Origin: Aquilaria yunnanensis
Lineage: Eukaryota; Streptophyta; Magnoliopsida; Malvales; Thymelaeaceae
Direction of reading: 5' to 3'
NCBI GenBank assembly: GCA_039654915.1
Contig: CM077599.1
Location: forward strand, 21,389,501-21,453,500
DNA: 64,000 nt
In this document: positions 34,963 to 46,799 of the stretch, in pieces
Position numbering within the stretch: the first letter of the stretch is position 1
How the letters are laid out: every line of letters starts with the position of its first letter
Program-made: the position numbers and the translations under genes
The notes under the pieces: model-generated
Databases searched by the model: none
Told to the model about the DNA's origin: nothing
The model's input: only the letters and a program-made list of their open reading frames with translations

Positions 34963-36430
34963 ATATATAAATATATATGTTATAAATATCATATAATAAC
35001 CTATAAAAATCCATAAAAAGCCCAGCTCATTAAAACCCTAGCCTAACCTATATAAAAACCCTTATCCCTTAACCCTCCTCATTTTCTACCCTAACCTTGT
35101 TCTCTTTCCATTGAAATTTAAATAATATATATTAAAATGTATAATGTAATATAATGTATCGTATATATGTGATATATATTATATTTATAATATTATATAT
35201 ATATGTACTTTGGGCTTTTGGTCATATAATCTAGCACAAGTGTCTACTAAGCCAAAGGCCCAAAGTTACCCAAATCCAACCAAACCCTAGCTATTTATAC
35301 CCTCATCCCTCATGCAACCCTCATACTCTCACTCCTAACCCTCATTCCTCACCCATTCAATGATTTTAACCCTCCTCGCCCTCTTGTCTCTTCTCTTCTC
35401 ACCCTCCACAACTGTCGTGCTTCTCCTCCTCCTCGCCTAGCCTTCGCAGCCACCATGCTTCTCCTATCCTTCGTAACCGCAATGCTTCCCTGCCTCACCT
35501 AGCCTTTGTCGCCCGTCCTTCGTGCTTTTCAGCCCTTCCATCATCCACTGCCTCCGTGGCTTCCACGTCCTCTTTGCCTCCACCGCTTTTTCACCCACCG
35601 TCCTCTCTGTTTCCTCCACGGCTTCCTTAGCCACCTTCACTACCTCCATAGCTTCCTCAGTCAGCGAAAGAGTTCTATTCAGATTTCAAATTTGGTGTTC
35701 AAATTTAATGGAACTCCTAATTTTTTTGGAGTTTGGATTTTGTTCAAATATAATTTCAGTTAAATTTGTTTGAATTTTTTATTTTTTATTTTTGTTTAGA
35801 TCTCTTCGGATGTTTGATTTGGTGTTCAGATTTGTTAGGATTTTCTATTTTTAATTTTTGTTTAGATTTATTCAGATGTTTCATTTGGTGTTCAGATTTG
35901 TTAGGATTTTGCTTCCATTTAGATTTGTTTCAGTTATTGTTCCAATTATGAAATTTGTTAGATCTATTCAAATTTTTTATTTTTGTGATTTTAATTTTTT
36001 GTAATAATGTGAATATAATTTTACTAAATAATTTTACTAATAATAATTTTAAATTTTTGTACAAATGTAAAATATAATTTCACTAAGTTTAAAGTAATAA
36101 ATATAAAATATTTAATAATGTAAAATTATTTTTTTTTTCTAAAATAGTTTTCCAATTGCCCTAGTTGTTGGAACCTTCCATTGACCTGAGCTGTTGCAAA
36201 CTTTCCAACTACTTTGTTTCACTATTTAAAAAAACTTCCCAAAGATTTGGCTGTTGGAAATTTTTAACAGCTTATTTTCCAACGGCTGACCATTGGCCCG
36301 TTGGAAAAATTTTTTTCCAACATTTGATTTTTCAATGTGCCAATTTCTAACAACTTTGCATTAGAAATTGTAATTTTTCAATGCAAGTCCACTGGAAAAA
36401 TTGTTGGAAAATGACCTTTTTTTAATAGTG
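34963..36430. mobile_element. CACTA-family fragment, right end only
   Basis: The right terminus is ACCTTTTTTTAATAGTG at 36430, preceded by diverged TTTCCAAC...GTTGGAAA subterminal repeats (36147-36420). Upstream sequence contains segments like the interior of the 22691-26491 element (for example CCAAATCCAACCAAACCCTA near 35270 and CT-rich coding-like DNA at 35350-35660). No left terminus with a matching GCA duplication was found, so the left end is lost or too diverged. The start given is approximate. Confidence 0.55.
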
Positions 36431-36465
36431 GCAAGTTTATAGTTCAAATTACTCATGGCAACCTT

Positions 36466-37490
36466 TTATTTAACCTCAACATGCAAATCATAGATATGTT
36501 GGGCAAAGAATTCAGTAGGTTCGGAAACCTGGAAGTGAAAGGGAAAATGAACTATGTCAAGGGGTGTACGAGACTTGTAGCCATAAACACACTTAAAAGG
36601 GCTCAGCCCTGTTGTCCTATTGACAAAGTTGTTATAGGCAAACTCAACATTAGACAACAACAAATCCCATGTATTCTATTTTTCACCAATAATACATTTA
36701 AGCATGTCCCTAAGACTACGATTAACAACCTCTGTTTGGCCATCAGTTTCTGGGTGAAAGGCACAGGAGAAAAGCAAGTTAGTACCACACAATTTTCAAA
36801 GCGTCTTCCAAAAGTAGCTCACAAATTTGACATCCTTATCAAACACTATAAAATCTGGTAACCCATGTAACTTAACTATCTCTCAAATGAATAACATGGC
36901 AATATAGGATGCATCATTTTATTTACTACAAGAAATGAGATAAGTCATCTTGGAAAATCTATCAACCACAACCAAAATAGAGTCATGACCTCGAGCAATC
37001 CGAGGTAATCCCAATACAAAATCCATGCTCAAATCCTTCCAAGAAGCGTGTGGCAGTGGAATAGGTGTATAAAGCTCAGTGTTCTTCTCTCTAGCCTTAG
37101 CTAATTGACACGTTCGACATCTTGACACAATTCTCTCCACATCTTTCTTTAACCAGGGCTAATAAAACCTATCCTCAACTAGTGAAATAGTCTTATCCCT
37201 ACCAAAATGTCCAGCCAACCCTCCTACATGTAACTCCCAAATTAGAAAATCTCTAAGTGAAGTACGAGGAACACACAACTTATTAGCCCTGAATAAGTAA
37301 CCATTCAAAATAAAGAAGTTAGTATATTCCATCCTATCACCACTGGTAACAACTTGGTAGATTTTACCAAAATCAACACATGTGTAATAGTCCGCCTTTA
37401 TCTTATCAACCCACGGGACCTTAACACTAAGCAGTTGAAGGGTGCCGATCATTTTGCTAAGCCCATTAGCTACCTTGTTTTCAACATCTG
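36466..37490 (-). pseudogene. Chromovirus integrase region
   Basis: All fragments lie in one frame with stops between them. An H2C2 zinc finger (LHVGGLAGHFGRDKT ... CRTCQLAKA) is followed by the catalytic core with Asp in MDFVLGLP, a second Asp in FDKDVKFVSYFW and Glu in TDGQTEVVN, then VEFAYNNFVNRTTGLSPF. The chromodomain expected at the end of a chromovirus integrase was not seen; the sequence runs into the CACTA fragment. Confidence 0.8.
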
Positions 37491-38643
37491 TGTAGCAACG
37501 TATTTTTGGGAGTCACCACCAATCGGTTTCACTTAGGTTGATTAGACACCTTAAAATGGTCTACGAGAGTTCAAGGGGTTCGGTAATACGGTTACGCCAA
37601 AACAACTTTATTCCAGCGCCCAAAATTGGTACCTTAGTTCGATTTTAATTTTGTTTTGCTTGCTTTAAATAATTTCAGTTAATATCCAAACCATGGATTC
37701 TAATCGAACCACCCAGATATGAACTTCTAAATTTTACTATTTAATTTTTATTTGGTTTTATGAAATTTTGATATTCCCAAACCATAGATCCTATCGGACC
37801 ACTCGAATATGGAATAAATAATCCGTCTCAAAATTTTATCAAAATTACCAAGAACGGATATTTTGAAAGATGAACGTCAAGTACTAAAATAATAAAAAAG
37901 TTGTCTTCATTTAATTTCTTGCTAATATCTGGATAATGAGTAAAATAAATAAATAAATAATCTGAGCAATTAAACAACTAATTATTATTTTAAGACGCAT
38001 TATGAGATCCTAATTAGAGAAAAAAAAATTGCATGATCCTAAAGTTAGTTAATAAATAAAATAAAAGATGACTGAAGTAATTTAAGAAAAATAAAATAAA
38101 CAACACACACTAGGTTATATTTTTATGAAGATTTACTGACTAAATTTAATGAGTGACCAAAACAAATAAATAAGAAAGAAACAAAGAAAAACAAAATAAA
38201 GACTAAAACTTGCTGTCAATGGTCAATATGCAAAGAAAATAAAGTTAGTGACTTGTATGAACAAGATATAAAGTTGGAGGACTAAATTGAGGTTTTACCA
38301 AAAAAAAAAGAAGAGTTGACTGGTTAGACGCCGGCAGTCGGATCCGGGTCTGGTCACGGTTGAGCACCGGATCTCGCCTTCTCCTCGTAGATTCGACGCT
38401 ATCGAACGAAAAGGGGCGGACGGCCGGGCTTGAACTTCAACACCGTCGGAGATGGTGGCTTGGGATGATCGAATCGGGGACGGCACGACTGCCGGAGCAA
38501 ATCGCAAGAGATACGGGGAGGGTTGCGCGGCTTCTCCCTCCTGGTTTCGGCATCGACGGTGACGGGAGGCTTCTGGGCACGGTGGCGTAACGTCGGTCGA
38601 GCAGGGATAGCTGGCGACGGCGTTGCCGGCTGTGGCTGAAGCG

Positions 38644-38857
38644 TGTTGTGTAAAAGGGAAAAACAATAATGCATGTGGAAGACTGACACTTTTATTGATT
38701 TGCAGCAGCATATATATACTTATAAAGTAAATAGAAGCAAAGCTACTCACTTAGAATAGGACTCTTAGACGTGATTTAAAATAAATCAGATCCAAACTAC
38801 TTATCCCTATAAATCAGAAATTATTAACAGAAGTAAATAACAAAACAAATCCTAACA
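38644..38857 (-). repeat. Copia 3' LTR
   Basis: 214 bp, from TGTTGTGTAAAAG to AATCCTAACA on the plus strand. Six of the seven transition differences from the other LTR have A or T in this copy, so it has decayed more towards AT. The polypurine tract abuts it on the right. Confidence 0.93.
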
Positions 38858-38873
38858 TATTATCCTCCCCTAA
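38858..38873 (-). other. Copia polypurine tract
   Basis: AGGGGAGGATAATA and neighbouring bases on the minus strand, immediately inside the 3' LTR: the position and composition expected of the plus-strand primer. Confidence 0.7.
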
Positions 38874-38892
38874 ACTGAATTGCGGTGAGCAA

Positions 38893-41800
38893 TCAGTTTA
38901 CTCTTGGAACCTCGCAGACCCCAAGCAACTTCCGCAGCTTCACAAATGTATCAAGCTTGAGGGGTTTGGTCATAATGTCCGCTACTTGCTCATGTGAGCC
39001 ACAATGAACCAGCTCCATTTTTCTGTCCTTTGTAAGGTCACGGAGGAAATGAAACCGAACATCTATGTGTTTACTTCGTCCATGCAAAACTGGGTTTCTT
39101 GACAGCTTTATTGTTGAACTGTAATCACAGTAAATTGTGATGCAATTCCTCTGAGAATGACCGAGCCTTTCCAATACTCTCTTCATCCATATGCCTTGTG
39201 TTGCACATGAAGCTGCTGCAACATACTCAGCTTCTGTAGTTGAGAGTGTGACAACATGTTACTTCTTGGAACTCCAAGCAACAGCTCCGCCACTTAATAG
39301 AAATACAAAACCAGATGTACTCTTCCGATCATTTGTATCACCTGCATAATCACTATCGGTATAAGCCATCAGTTCTTCATCTCCCTTTCTCTTGTAGAAT
39401 ATTCCCAGATTTTCAGTACCCTTCACATAGCAAAGTACTCTTTTCAGGGCTTGAAAATGAAGCTCAGTTGGGTTTGTCATGAATCTGCTAGCAAGGCAGA
39501 CTACATACATTAAATCTGGTCTCGTTACAGTCAAGTACATAAGGCTTCCTATCATTTGCTTGTACTTGGTTCCATCAACCTTGGCGCCTTCTTCATCCTT
39601 TATCAGCTTGACTCTAGGGACAATGGGATTGAGTACACTGTTGCTTATTTCCATTCCAAATTTTTCAAGCATTTCTCTAACAAACTTTCTCTGGCTGATA
39701 TAGATCCTTTCGGAACACTGCATAACTTCAACTCCTAGAAAATATCTCATTCTCCCAAGATCACTCATGTCAAACTCTTGCTTCATGGAATCCTTAAGCT
39801 TGGACAACATACTTTCAGAGTTACCAGTAAAGATTAAATCATCAACATACAAACTCACAATTAGAAGCTTACCTCCATCTTCAGTTTTAATGAAGAGTGT
39901 ATGTTCTAGGTCACATTTCTGAAACCCTTCTTTGATGAAATAAGCCTCTATTTTGTTGTACCATGCTCTAGGGGCCTGTTTAAGACCATACAATGCCTTC
40001 TTGAGCCTGTAAACCTTTCCTTCTTCTCCTTTTCTTTCGAAGCCTTATGATTGTTCGATATACACTGCTTCATGCAGCTCTCCATGCAAGAAAGCACTCT
40101 TGACGTCCAATTGGTAGATATTCCAATCATTTTGTGCCGCCAAAACGATAATCATACGTATGGTCTCCCATCTAGCAACAGGCACAAAGACTTCTGTATA
40201 GTCTTCTCCAAAACGTTGTGTATACCCTTTAGCAACTAACCGGGCCTTGTACTTGTCTACTGCTCCATGCTCATTAATTTTGGTCTTAAAAACCCATTTT
40301 ACTCCAATCTTCTTAGCTCCCTGAGGCAAAGTTGTAAGCTCCCAAGTGTTATTTTTCTCAATCGCCTCAATTTCACTTTTCATTACTGCTTTCCATTTTG
40401 GATATCTAACCGCCTCATCAAAGCTGACTGGATCTTCATTTGCTGTCGACACAGCCAAGTTGTGGTATTCTTCTTCTTCTTCTTCACTTAGACCCAAGCC
40501 TTCTCCACTAACATAGTCCTGCAGCCAGATTGGTTGTCTTCTATTTCATCTTTCATGTAAATCTGGTGGACTTTCTTCTAAGGAGCTTTCTGAGGATGAG
40601 CCAGGCAAACCTTCTTGGTGGTTGGCTGGTTCAGCTGGTATGGCATCTTCTTCCCCTTCACTGTGGTCGAGATCATCTTCACTTTCTTTAATGTCTTCCG
40701 AAATCAATACTTCATCCATGGTCTTCTCGTCACTCCTTCCCCAGTCCCAGCTTGCATTCTCTTCGAACACAACATCTCAACTAACAATGAGTTGCTTCAA
40801 GATTGGGTTATATAGCCTATAGGCTTTAGACTCCTCACTTACACCAAGCAAAATGCATTTGCAGCTTTTGTCATCAAGTTTAGTCCTCTTGGCGTCTGGA
40901 ATATGTACATGTGCTATGCAGCCGAAGACTCGAAAATGATCAACCCTTGGCTTTACTCCACTCCAGGCTTCTTCAGGAGTAATATTTTGGACTGCAAGCG
41001 TTGGACTTCTATTTAGTACATGAACAGACCAATTAACTGCTTCCGGCCAAAAGCTCTTAGGGATTTGTTTACCAAACAACATGCTTCGTACAAGATTCAA
41101 GATAGTTCTATTTCTGCGTTCAGCCACCCCATTTTGCTGTGGGGTATAAGCAGCTGTGAGTTGCCGTTTGATGCCGTTCGTTTTACAAAAGTCATTAAAT
41201 GCTTCTGAAGTGAATTCTCCTCCCCTATCAGTTCTCAAACAGCGAATAAAACAACCAAATTCCTTCTCTACCAGACTTTTATAGTATTTAAACATAGTAA
41301 GAGCTTCTGATTTTTCAGTCAAGAAGTAAACCCACATTTTTCGAGTAAAGTCATCGATAAAACAGAGAAGATACCTCTTGTTACTGTTGGACTTGGGAGA
41401 AATTGGGCCACATATGTCTGCATGTATTAATTCCAGTTTTTTGGAAGCTCTCCACATGCTCCTCTTGGGAATTGGATCTCTTCGTTGTTTTCCCACCATA
41501 CAATCTATGCATACTTTCGTAGGAACTGAAAGTTGTGGCATCCCTCGTACCATTTTCTTGCTGTAAAGTGTTTGCAGCCCTTTGAAGCTCAAGTGGCCAA
41601 AACGACGATGCCACAAGTCCGCCAGATCTTGTGAGGTTGTGTGCAAGCAATTAGAAGGATCAGAGGAAGCCACTACTGCATTAATTGCAAACATCCGATT
41701 TGAAGACAATGATGCTTGCATGATTAGCCCTTTGCTCGGGTGATACACCTTGCATTCTCCATTCTGAATTAGAATAGTCACCCATTTTTCTTGCAGTTGT

Positions 41801-42921
41801 CCCATGCTCAGCAAGTTGTTGGTTAATTCCGGAATATAATAAACGTCACTGATCACCTGTGTTGTTCCCTGAATTTCCAGTCTGATGTCTCCCTTCCCGA
41901 GAACTGGTATGCTTGTATTGTTGCCAAGTTTGACTGTGTGTCTGAACTCCTCATCAAAGGTTAAGAACCCTTCCTTGTTGCCGCACATGTGGTTGCTACA
42001 ACCACTATCCAGAAACCACACGTTCTCTGACTTATTTCCGGAAGTGTAAGACATTAACAACATCTCCTCATCTTCTTCTTCTGCAACATAGTTTACCTTT
42101 TCCCAGCTGGGGCACTCGTACTGAAAGTGCCCTAATTTACGGCACTTGTAGCATTCAAGTAGGGCTTTATTAAGCCCTAGCCTTCCTCTGCCTCTACCAC
42201 GTCCTCTGAAGCCGCCACGACCTCTGCCTCTAGTTGCAATGTTATCCTCGTTTCTTCCAATAACTCTGTCATCCTGAGTTACCTTCAGCACTTGCTCGGT
42301 CTCGCCCTGTCCGATCATCCGTTGTTCATGGACTAACAAGCTGCTTTGAAGTTCATCAATGGTCATGGTTGACAGGTCATTAGATTCTTCAATTGAGCAG
42401 ACCACGTAATTGAACTTTGGAGTCATGGACCTCAAAATTTTCTCGACAATTACCAGTTCTTCCATCTTCTCCCCATGCACTTTCATTTTGTTTGCTATTG
42501 TAAGTGTCCGAGCAAAATACTCATCTACTTTCTCTCCTTCTTTCATGCTAAGAACTTCAAACTCCCGTCGAAGAGCTTGCAGTTGTGCTCTTTTCACCTT
42601 CGTGGAGCCCTGATACTTTTGCTTCATGGAGTCCTAAATGTCTTTTGCTGTCTCCTTGTTTAGAATGGTCTCTATGATCGTCCTGTCAATGGCTTGGAAC
42701 AGATAGTTTTTGACTTTTAAATCTTTCAGCTTAGCCTCTTCTCTCGCTTTTCTTTGTGTTTCAGTCATCTCGACCCCTTCAACTGCAGTTGCTGGAATGC
42801 CACTTTCCACTAAGTGCCAATATTCTTTCGAGCGAAGAAAATTCTCCATGAGCATGGCCCAATGATCATAATGGCCATCAAACCTTGGAATTGCTGGCTG
42901 GACAAAGTTGCTTTCTGCCAT
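38893..42921 (-). pseudogene. Copia gag-pol polyprotein with five nonsense codons
   Basis: One uninterrupted frame of about 1343 codons starting MAESNFVQPAIPRF. It is broken by TAG at 42634, TGA at 40777, TGA at 40546, TAA at 40045 and TAA at 39259 (lowest coordinates). Domains in order: copia gag (FDGHYDHWAMLMENFL ... LQALRREFE), zinc knuckle CYKCRKLGHFQYEC, protease FLDSGCSNHMCG, integrase (HADICGPISP, CLRTDRGGEF, YTPQQNGVAERRNRT), RT (WVFKTKINEHG, QLDVKSAFLHGELHE, LYVDDLIFTG) and RNase H (AYTDSDYAGDTNDRKST, IYCDYSSTIKLSRNP). No frameshift is needed. The stops fall where relatives have Trp, Arg, Arg, Gln and Gln. Confidence 0.92.
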
Positions 42922-43011
42922 GTTTGCTCTTTCTTCTCCGTTGAACCACCTCTTTTCTGATAAGAAAAGAAACTGCCGTTTTTTCTCTGGTTCCCGAAGG
43001 CCCTTTTACAG

Positions 43012-43023
43012 GCTCTGATACCA
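43012..43023 (-). other. Copia primer binding site
   Basis: TGGTATCAGAGC on the minus strand, four bases inside the 5' LTR. It is complementary to the 3' end of plant initiator tRNA-Met, the usual primer of plant copia elements. Confidence 0.85.
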
Positions 43024-43027
43024 GTTT

Positions 43028-43241
43028 TGTTGTATAAAAGGGAAAAACAATAATGCAAGTGGAAGACTGGCACTTTTATTGATTTGCAGCAGCATATATA
43101 TACTTACAAAGTAAACAGAAGCAAAGCTACTCACTTAGAACAGGACTCTTAGACGTGATTTAAAACAAATCAGATCCAAACTACTTATCCCTATAAATCA
43201 GGAATTATTAACAGAAGTAAATAACAAAACAAATCCTAACA
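43028..43241 (-). repeat. Copia 5' LTR
   Basis: 214 bp, from TGTTGTATAAAAG to AATCCTAACA on the plus strand; contains TATATATA. It retains G or C at six of the seven transition differences from the 3' LTR. Confidence 0.93.
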
Positions 43242-44028
43242 AAGCGGCGAGACAGTAGGTGGAGGCGTCGGGCAGCAGAGGCCTATACCAGGCGGTGGCG
43301 GCGGGGATTGAGGAAAATTTGGGGTTTTTGGGTGGGGTAGCAGAAAATTAAGGGGGCTTCAGGCTACTGTTTTCCCCTTTTCAGTAAGGAGCTTAGGATT
43401 GGTAAATTTTTTCTCTCATTTTCTCTCGAAATCTGAACCATATTTATACTAGTGTGGGTTTAAAACGTGATTAACACTGTTTTTTAGAGTTTAAACTTCA
43501 TCCAAATCAAATTTGAAGAAGTTTAAATCAATTAGGATGCAATCTGGTAAAAATTACTAGTTTCAGTCCAATAAAACTCTCAATCTGCCTATTCTGCCCT
43601 AAATTCTGTGTGAATTTCAATTTGACCCAAAACTTTTAGGAATTGTCATATTAGCCCAAAACTTTGCAAAAACCCCAAAATTTTCCTGAAATTCCATAAA
43701 ATCGCCATATTTGGCTCAAACTCTCTAAAATTGACAGATTTGCCCCAAACCTTTGAATTTTGCTCAAAACTTTCTAAAAATCTCCAATTTCTTCCCAAAC
43801 TTTTATTTTTGCCCAAATTGACCCTACAAGACTTTTAAGACTCCAAATTAGTACCTAAACTAAATTAACTCCTATTTCTACTCTAGATGAACACTTTAAA
43901 CTCCAAAAACCAACAATTACCTAAAAAGACCAAACTGCCCCCTGTAAAAATCAAAATGCTCCTAAACTAATTTTCCTAACCTAAAACTTAGACAAAAGTT
44001 AGTGCCCGGACAAAATTAGGTGTCAACA

Positions 44029-46500
44029 ATCTAACTTATGCTTAAGTACAAAAAGGCCCACCACTTAGCATGATGAAAATTAAGCTTCTTTTGAGAACTA
44101 AGGTACCTTAATGGATGATCTCCTAAGGTAAAAGATAGTATCTCCAAAACCTAAAGGATTGAACCACAATATAAAATTCCTTGTCATAGGTGGAGCACCT
44201 CTGCTTAGGCTCAATAATCTTTTCATTAAAGTAAGCTATAGGATGATCCTCTTGACTAAGGACACCACCTACACCTACCCTTGAGGCATCACACGACACC
44301 TTAAACACCTTACTAAAGCCGGGATGCCAAAGCACGGGTGTTTTAGTTAACCTTACCTTGATTTCCTGAAATGATTTAGAGGCTGCTAAGATCTATTTAA
44401 ATTCACCATTCTTAAGACAGTTCGATATAAGAGCAGTGATGATGCTGAAACCCTTAATGAAACGCTTATAAAAAGTTACTAAACCTAAGAAACTTCAAAC
44501 ATTTAAAATTGTACTAGGTCCAGGCCACTCCCTAACAACTTTCACTTTATTAGGGTATACCTTAATCCCCTGTGCACCTACTATAAAACCTAAGAAAAAC
44601 ACTCTATCTTGCAAAAAAACTACACTTCTTAAGGTTCACATACAACTTCGAGTCTTTAAGGGTATAAAAAAGTTGACATAAGTGACCAACATGTTCCTCT
44701 TTAGATTGATTATAAACTAAGATGTCATCAAAGTAAACAATAGGAAACTTGCCTAGGAATGGTTGAAGGACATGTGTCATAACCCTCATGAAGGTCCTAG
44801 GCACATTCGACAACCCAAAAAGCATAATTAACCATTCATACAAACCATCCTGGGTCTTAAAAGCATTTTTCCACTCATCTCCTAGCCTAATCCTAATCTG
44901 ATGGTAGCCACTACGCAAATCTATCTTAAAGTACAACTTAGAACTAACTAGCATGTCTAACATGTCCTCAAGTCTACATATGGGAAACCTCTACTAAATG
45001 GTGATTTTATTGATGGCCTTACCGTCTGTGCATATTCTCCAACTACCATCATTCTTTTGTGCTAACAAAACTAGGACAATGCAAGGACTAAGGCTGTGCC
45101 TAATGAATCCTCTGGCTAAGAGTTCATTTACTTGCCTGCTTAACTTTTCAAGATCCTTTAGGTTCAACCTGTAATGAGGCAGGTTAGGTAACTAAGACCT
45201 TAAAACTAAATCAATGGCATGTTGAATTTCACTAATGGGCAGTAGTTTTTAGGAGAGTTTAATAGGCATGATATCAAAAAAATTCCTATAAAAGATTAAA
45301 GATTTCAGCTGGGTGTGTCGGTTGAAAGTTTAAGCCCCTGGACATTATTTCCCTTGCTACTACGGTAAACATAAACCCACTTGGTAGGCTCTCTTGCAAA
45401 AAGTCATACCGTTTAGAAGATGAATTGTGACTCTTTTTTGGTGTTGTTATAGCTGGACTTGACTAGGATGCAGTGTCCTTATAGTTTGGCCTAGCAAGAC
45501 TAAGAATTATGTTCTTACTCCTATACCTGAATTCATAAATGTTGGCTCTACCATGATGAGTTACGTCTGGGTCATATTGTTAGGGTTGTCCAAGCAAAAT
45601 ATGAGATACATCCATAGGTAAAACATCACAATAAACCTTCTCTTTATAATTTCCAATGTGCAAAGGAACACAACATCTCTTAGTGACAGGAAAGGTGGTT
45701 TTATCAATCCAAGCTACCCTAAAAGGTGTAGGGAGTGGTTCAACTTTAAGGTTTAAACAAGCTATGGCTGTTTTAGCTATCACATTCATGGTACCATATT
45801 CATTGATCACTAGCTTGCAACTATGCTCACCACACTTAATGAAAGTGTGAAAAAAGCTAGTTCTCTTCCAGTTATCATCCTTACTGCTTATAGGAGTTTT
45901 CGCAGCAAAGAGCACACACCTCACAACATTACAATGTTCCTTAACTAAGGGGAACCCATCAAGTTCACCTTCACCACCAGAATACTCTACCAGGTCGACT
46001 ACTTAGTCCTCGTCAAGAGGTTGGTCATCGGGTTCTTGATTGATTACTAAGGCTCAGTGAGAACATCGGGTTGTGATGTGACCCTTATGATGGCAATTGT
46101 GGCATTCAATATTTAGGTTTGGATGAGGTCCACAAAAGGTGGTAGGTTGGGTTCCTCTAAGTTCCTATGAATAAGTCTTAAGCAAAGGTTGAGTATTAGG
46201 TCTCAGTGGGGCGTACCTAGGTTCTGGAGCTTGGTATAGTGTCTTACCTTTAGATCTAAAATAGGCCTCTAGCTTTAACGCACATTGGTAAGCTTCTTTT
46301 ATAGTGTCGGGCATATTTAACTTAACTTCTCTCTCAATATCTTCTCTCAACCACGTTCACGAACCTGCCCACAGTTTGGAACTCAACCTCATTGATCCCT
46401 ACTTGTAACATAAGTTCATCAAATATCTCCATGTAACCAAACACAATAAAAGTTTGCTTAAGATTGAGTAGCTGGTCATACAATTGTCTACTATGAAAGA
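44029..46500 (-). pseudogene. Chromovirus gag, protease, RT and RNase H remnants
   Basis: A gag fragment lies at 46165-46350. A zinc knuckle CHNCHHKGHITTRC is encoded at about 46060-46105. The protease region (45580-45924) ends with DVSHILLGQP but has lost a clear catalytic Asp (VINEYGTMN). RT (44604-44963) shows [14 protein letters not shown] and the YFDD box (VYFDDILVY). A piece of RNase H lies at 44123-44335 (FNEKIIEPKQRCSTYDKEFY). The pieces are in different frames, so both frameshifts and stops have accumulated. Confidence 0.8.
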
Positions 46501-46799
46501 TGGGAAGATACTTTTCAATTAACTTTCATTTCATAACAATGCACTACCTAATTAGGGGTTTATTTAGGTTTTCTAGTGATTGTTCAACCCCATGCTAATA
46601 CTTCTTAGCTGGTCCTACCAACTTCAATTTAGCGAACTGAATTCACTCCAGATTAGTCATGTGATACCAATCATAGTTTTCTTCTAACTCTTCCAACCAA
46701 TCCAATAAATCATTGGCATCCAACTTGTTACCACCACACAAAAATGAAAGAATTACAAATGTGGCATAATGGTCAATAAACTATTATATTGTGTAATTC

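Larger units (their letters stand above)
38644..43241 (-). mobile_element. Ty1/copia LTR retrotransposon, complete but coding-dead
   Basis: This 4598-bp element has two 214-bp LTRs, a PBS, one long gag-pol frame, a polypurine tract and a perfect 5-bp TSD AAGCG (38639-38643 and 43242-43246). The LTRs differ at 8 of 214 positions by my hand count (about 3.7%), seven of them transitions. The coding frame is broken only by nonsense codons. Short LTRs and compact size fit lineages such as Ale or Ivana; I did not decide between them. It is nested in the family A LTR and is therefore the youngest layer of this stack. Confidence 0.93.
37491..44028 (-). mobile_element. Solo LTR, family A, second copy, split by a copia element
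   Basis: The ends TGTAGCAACG (37491) and GGTGTCAACA (44028) match the family at 2601-6131, and so do internal blocks (GGAGTCRCCACCAATCGGTT; GGAGGACTAAATYRRG). The flanks ATCTG (37486-37490) and ATCTA (44029-44033) are a 5-bp duplication with one mismatch. Without the copia insertion (38644-43241) and its TSD it is about 1.9 kb, against 3.5 kb for the first copy. A minus-strand TATA box lies at 43441-43448. No internal genes of its own are present. Confidence 0.82.

Noticed and set aside
34510..36430. Reading 32633-36430 as one larger CACTA element
   Set aside because: The TAT duplication fits 32633-34509 exactly, while the flank at 36430 is GCA; these are separate elements.
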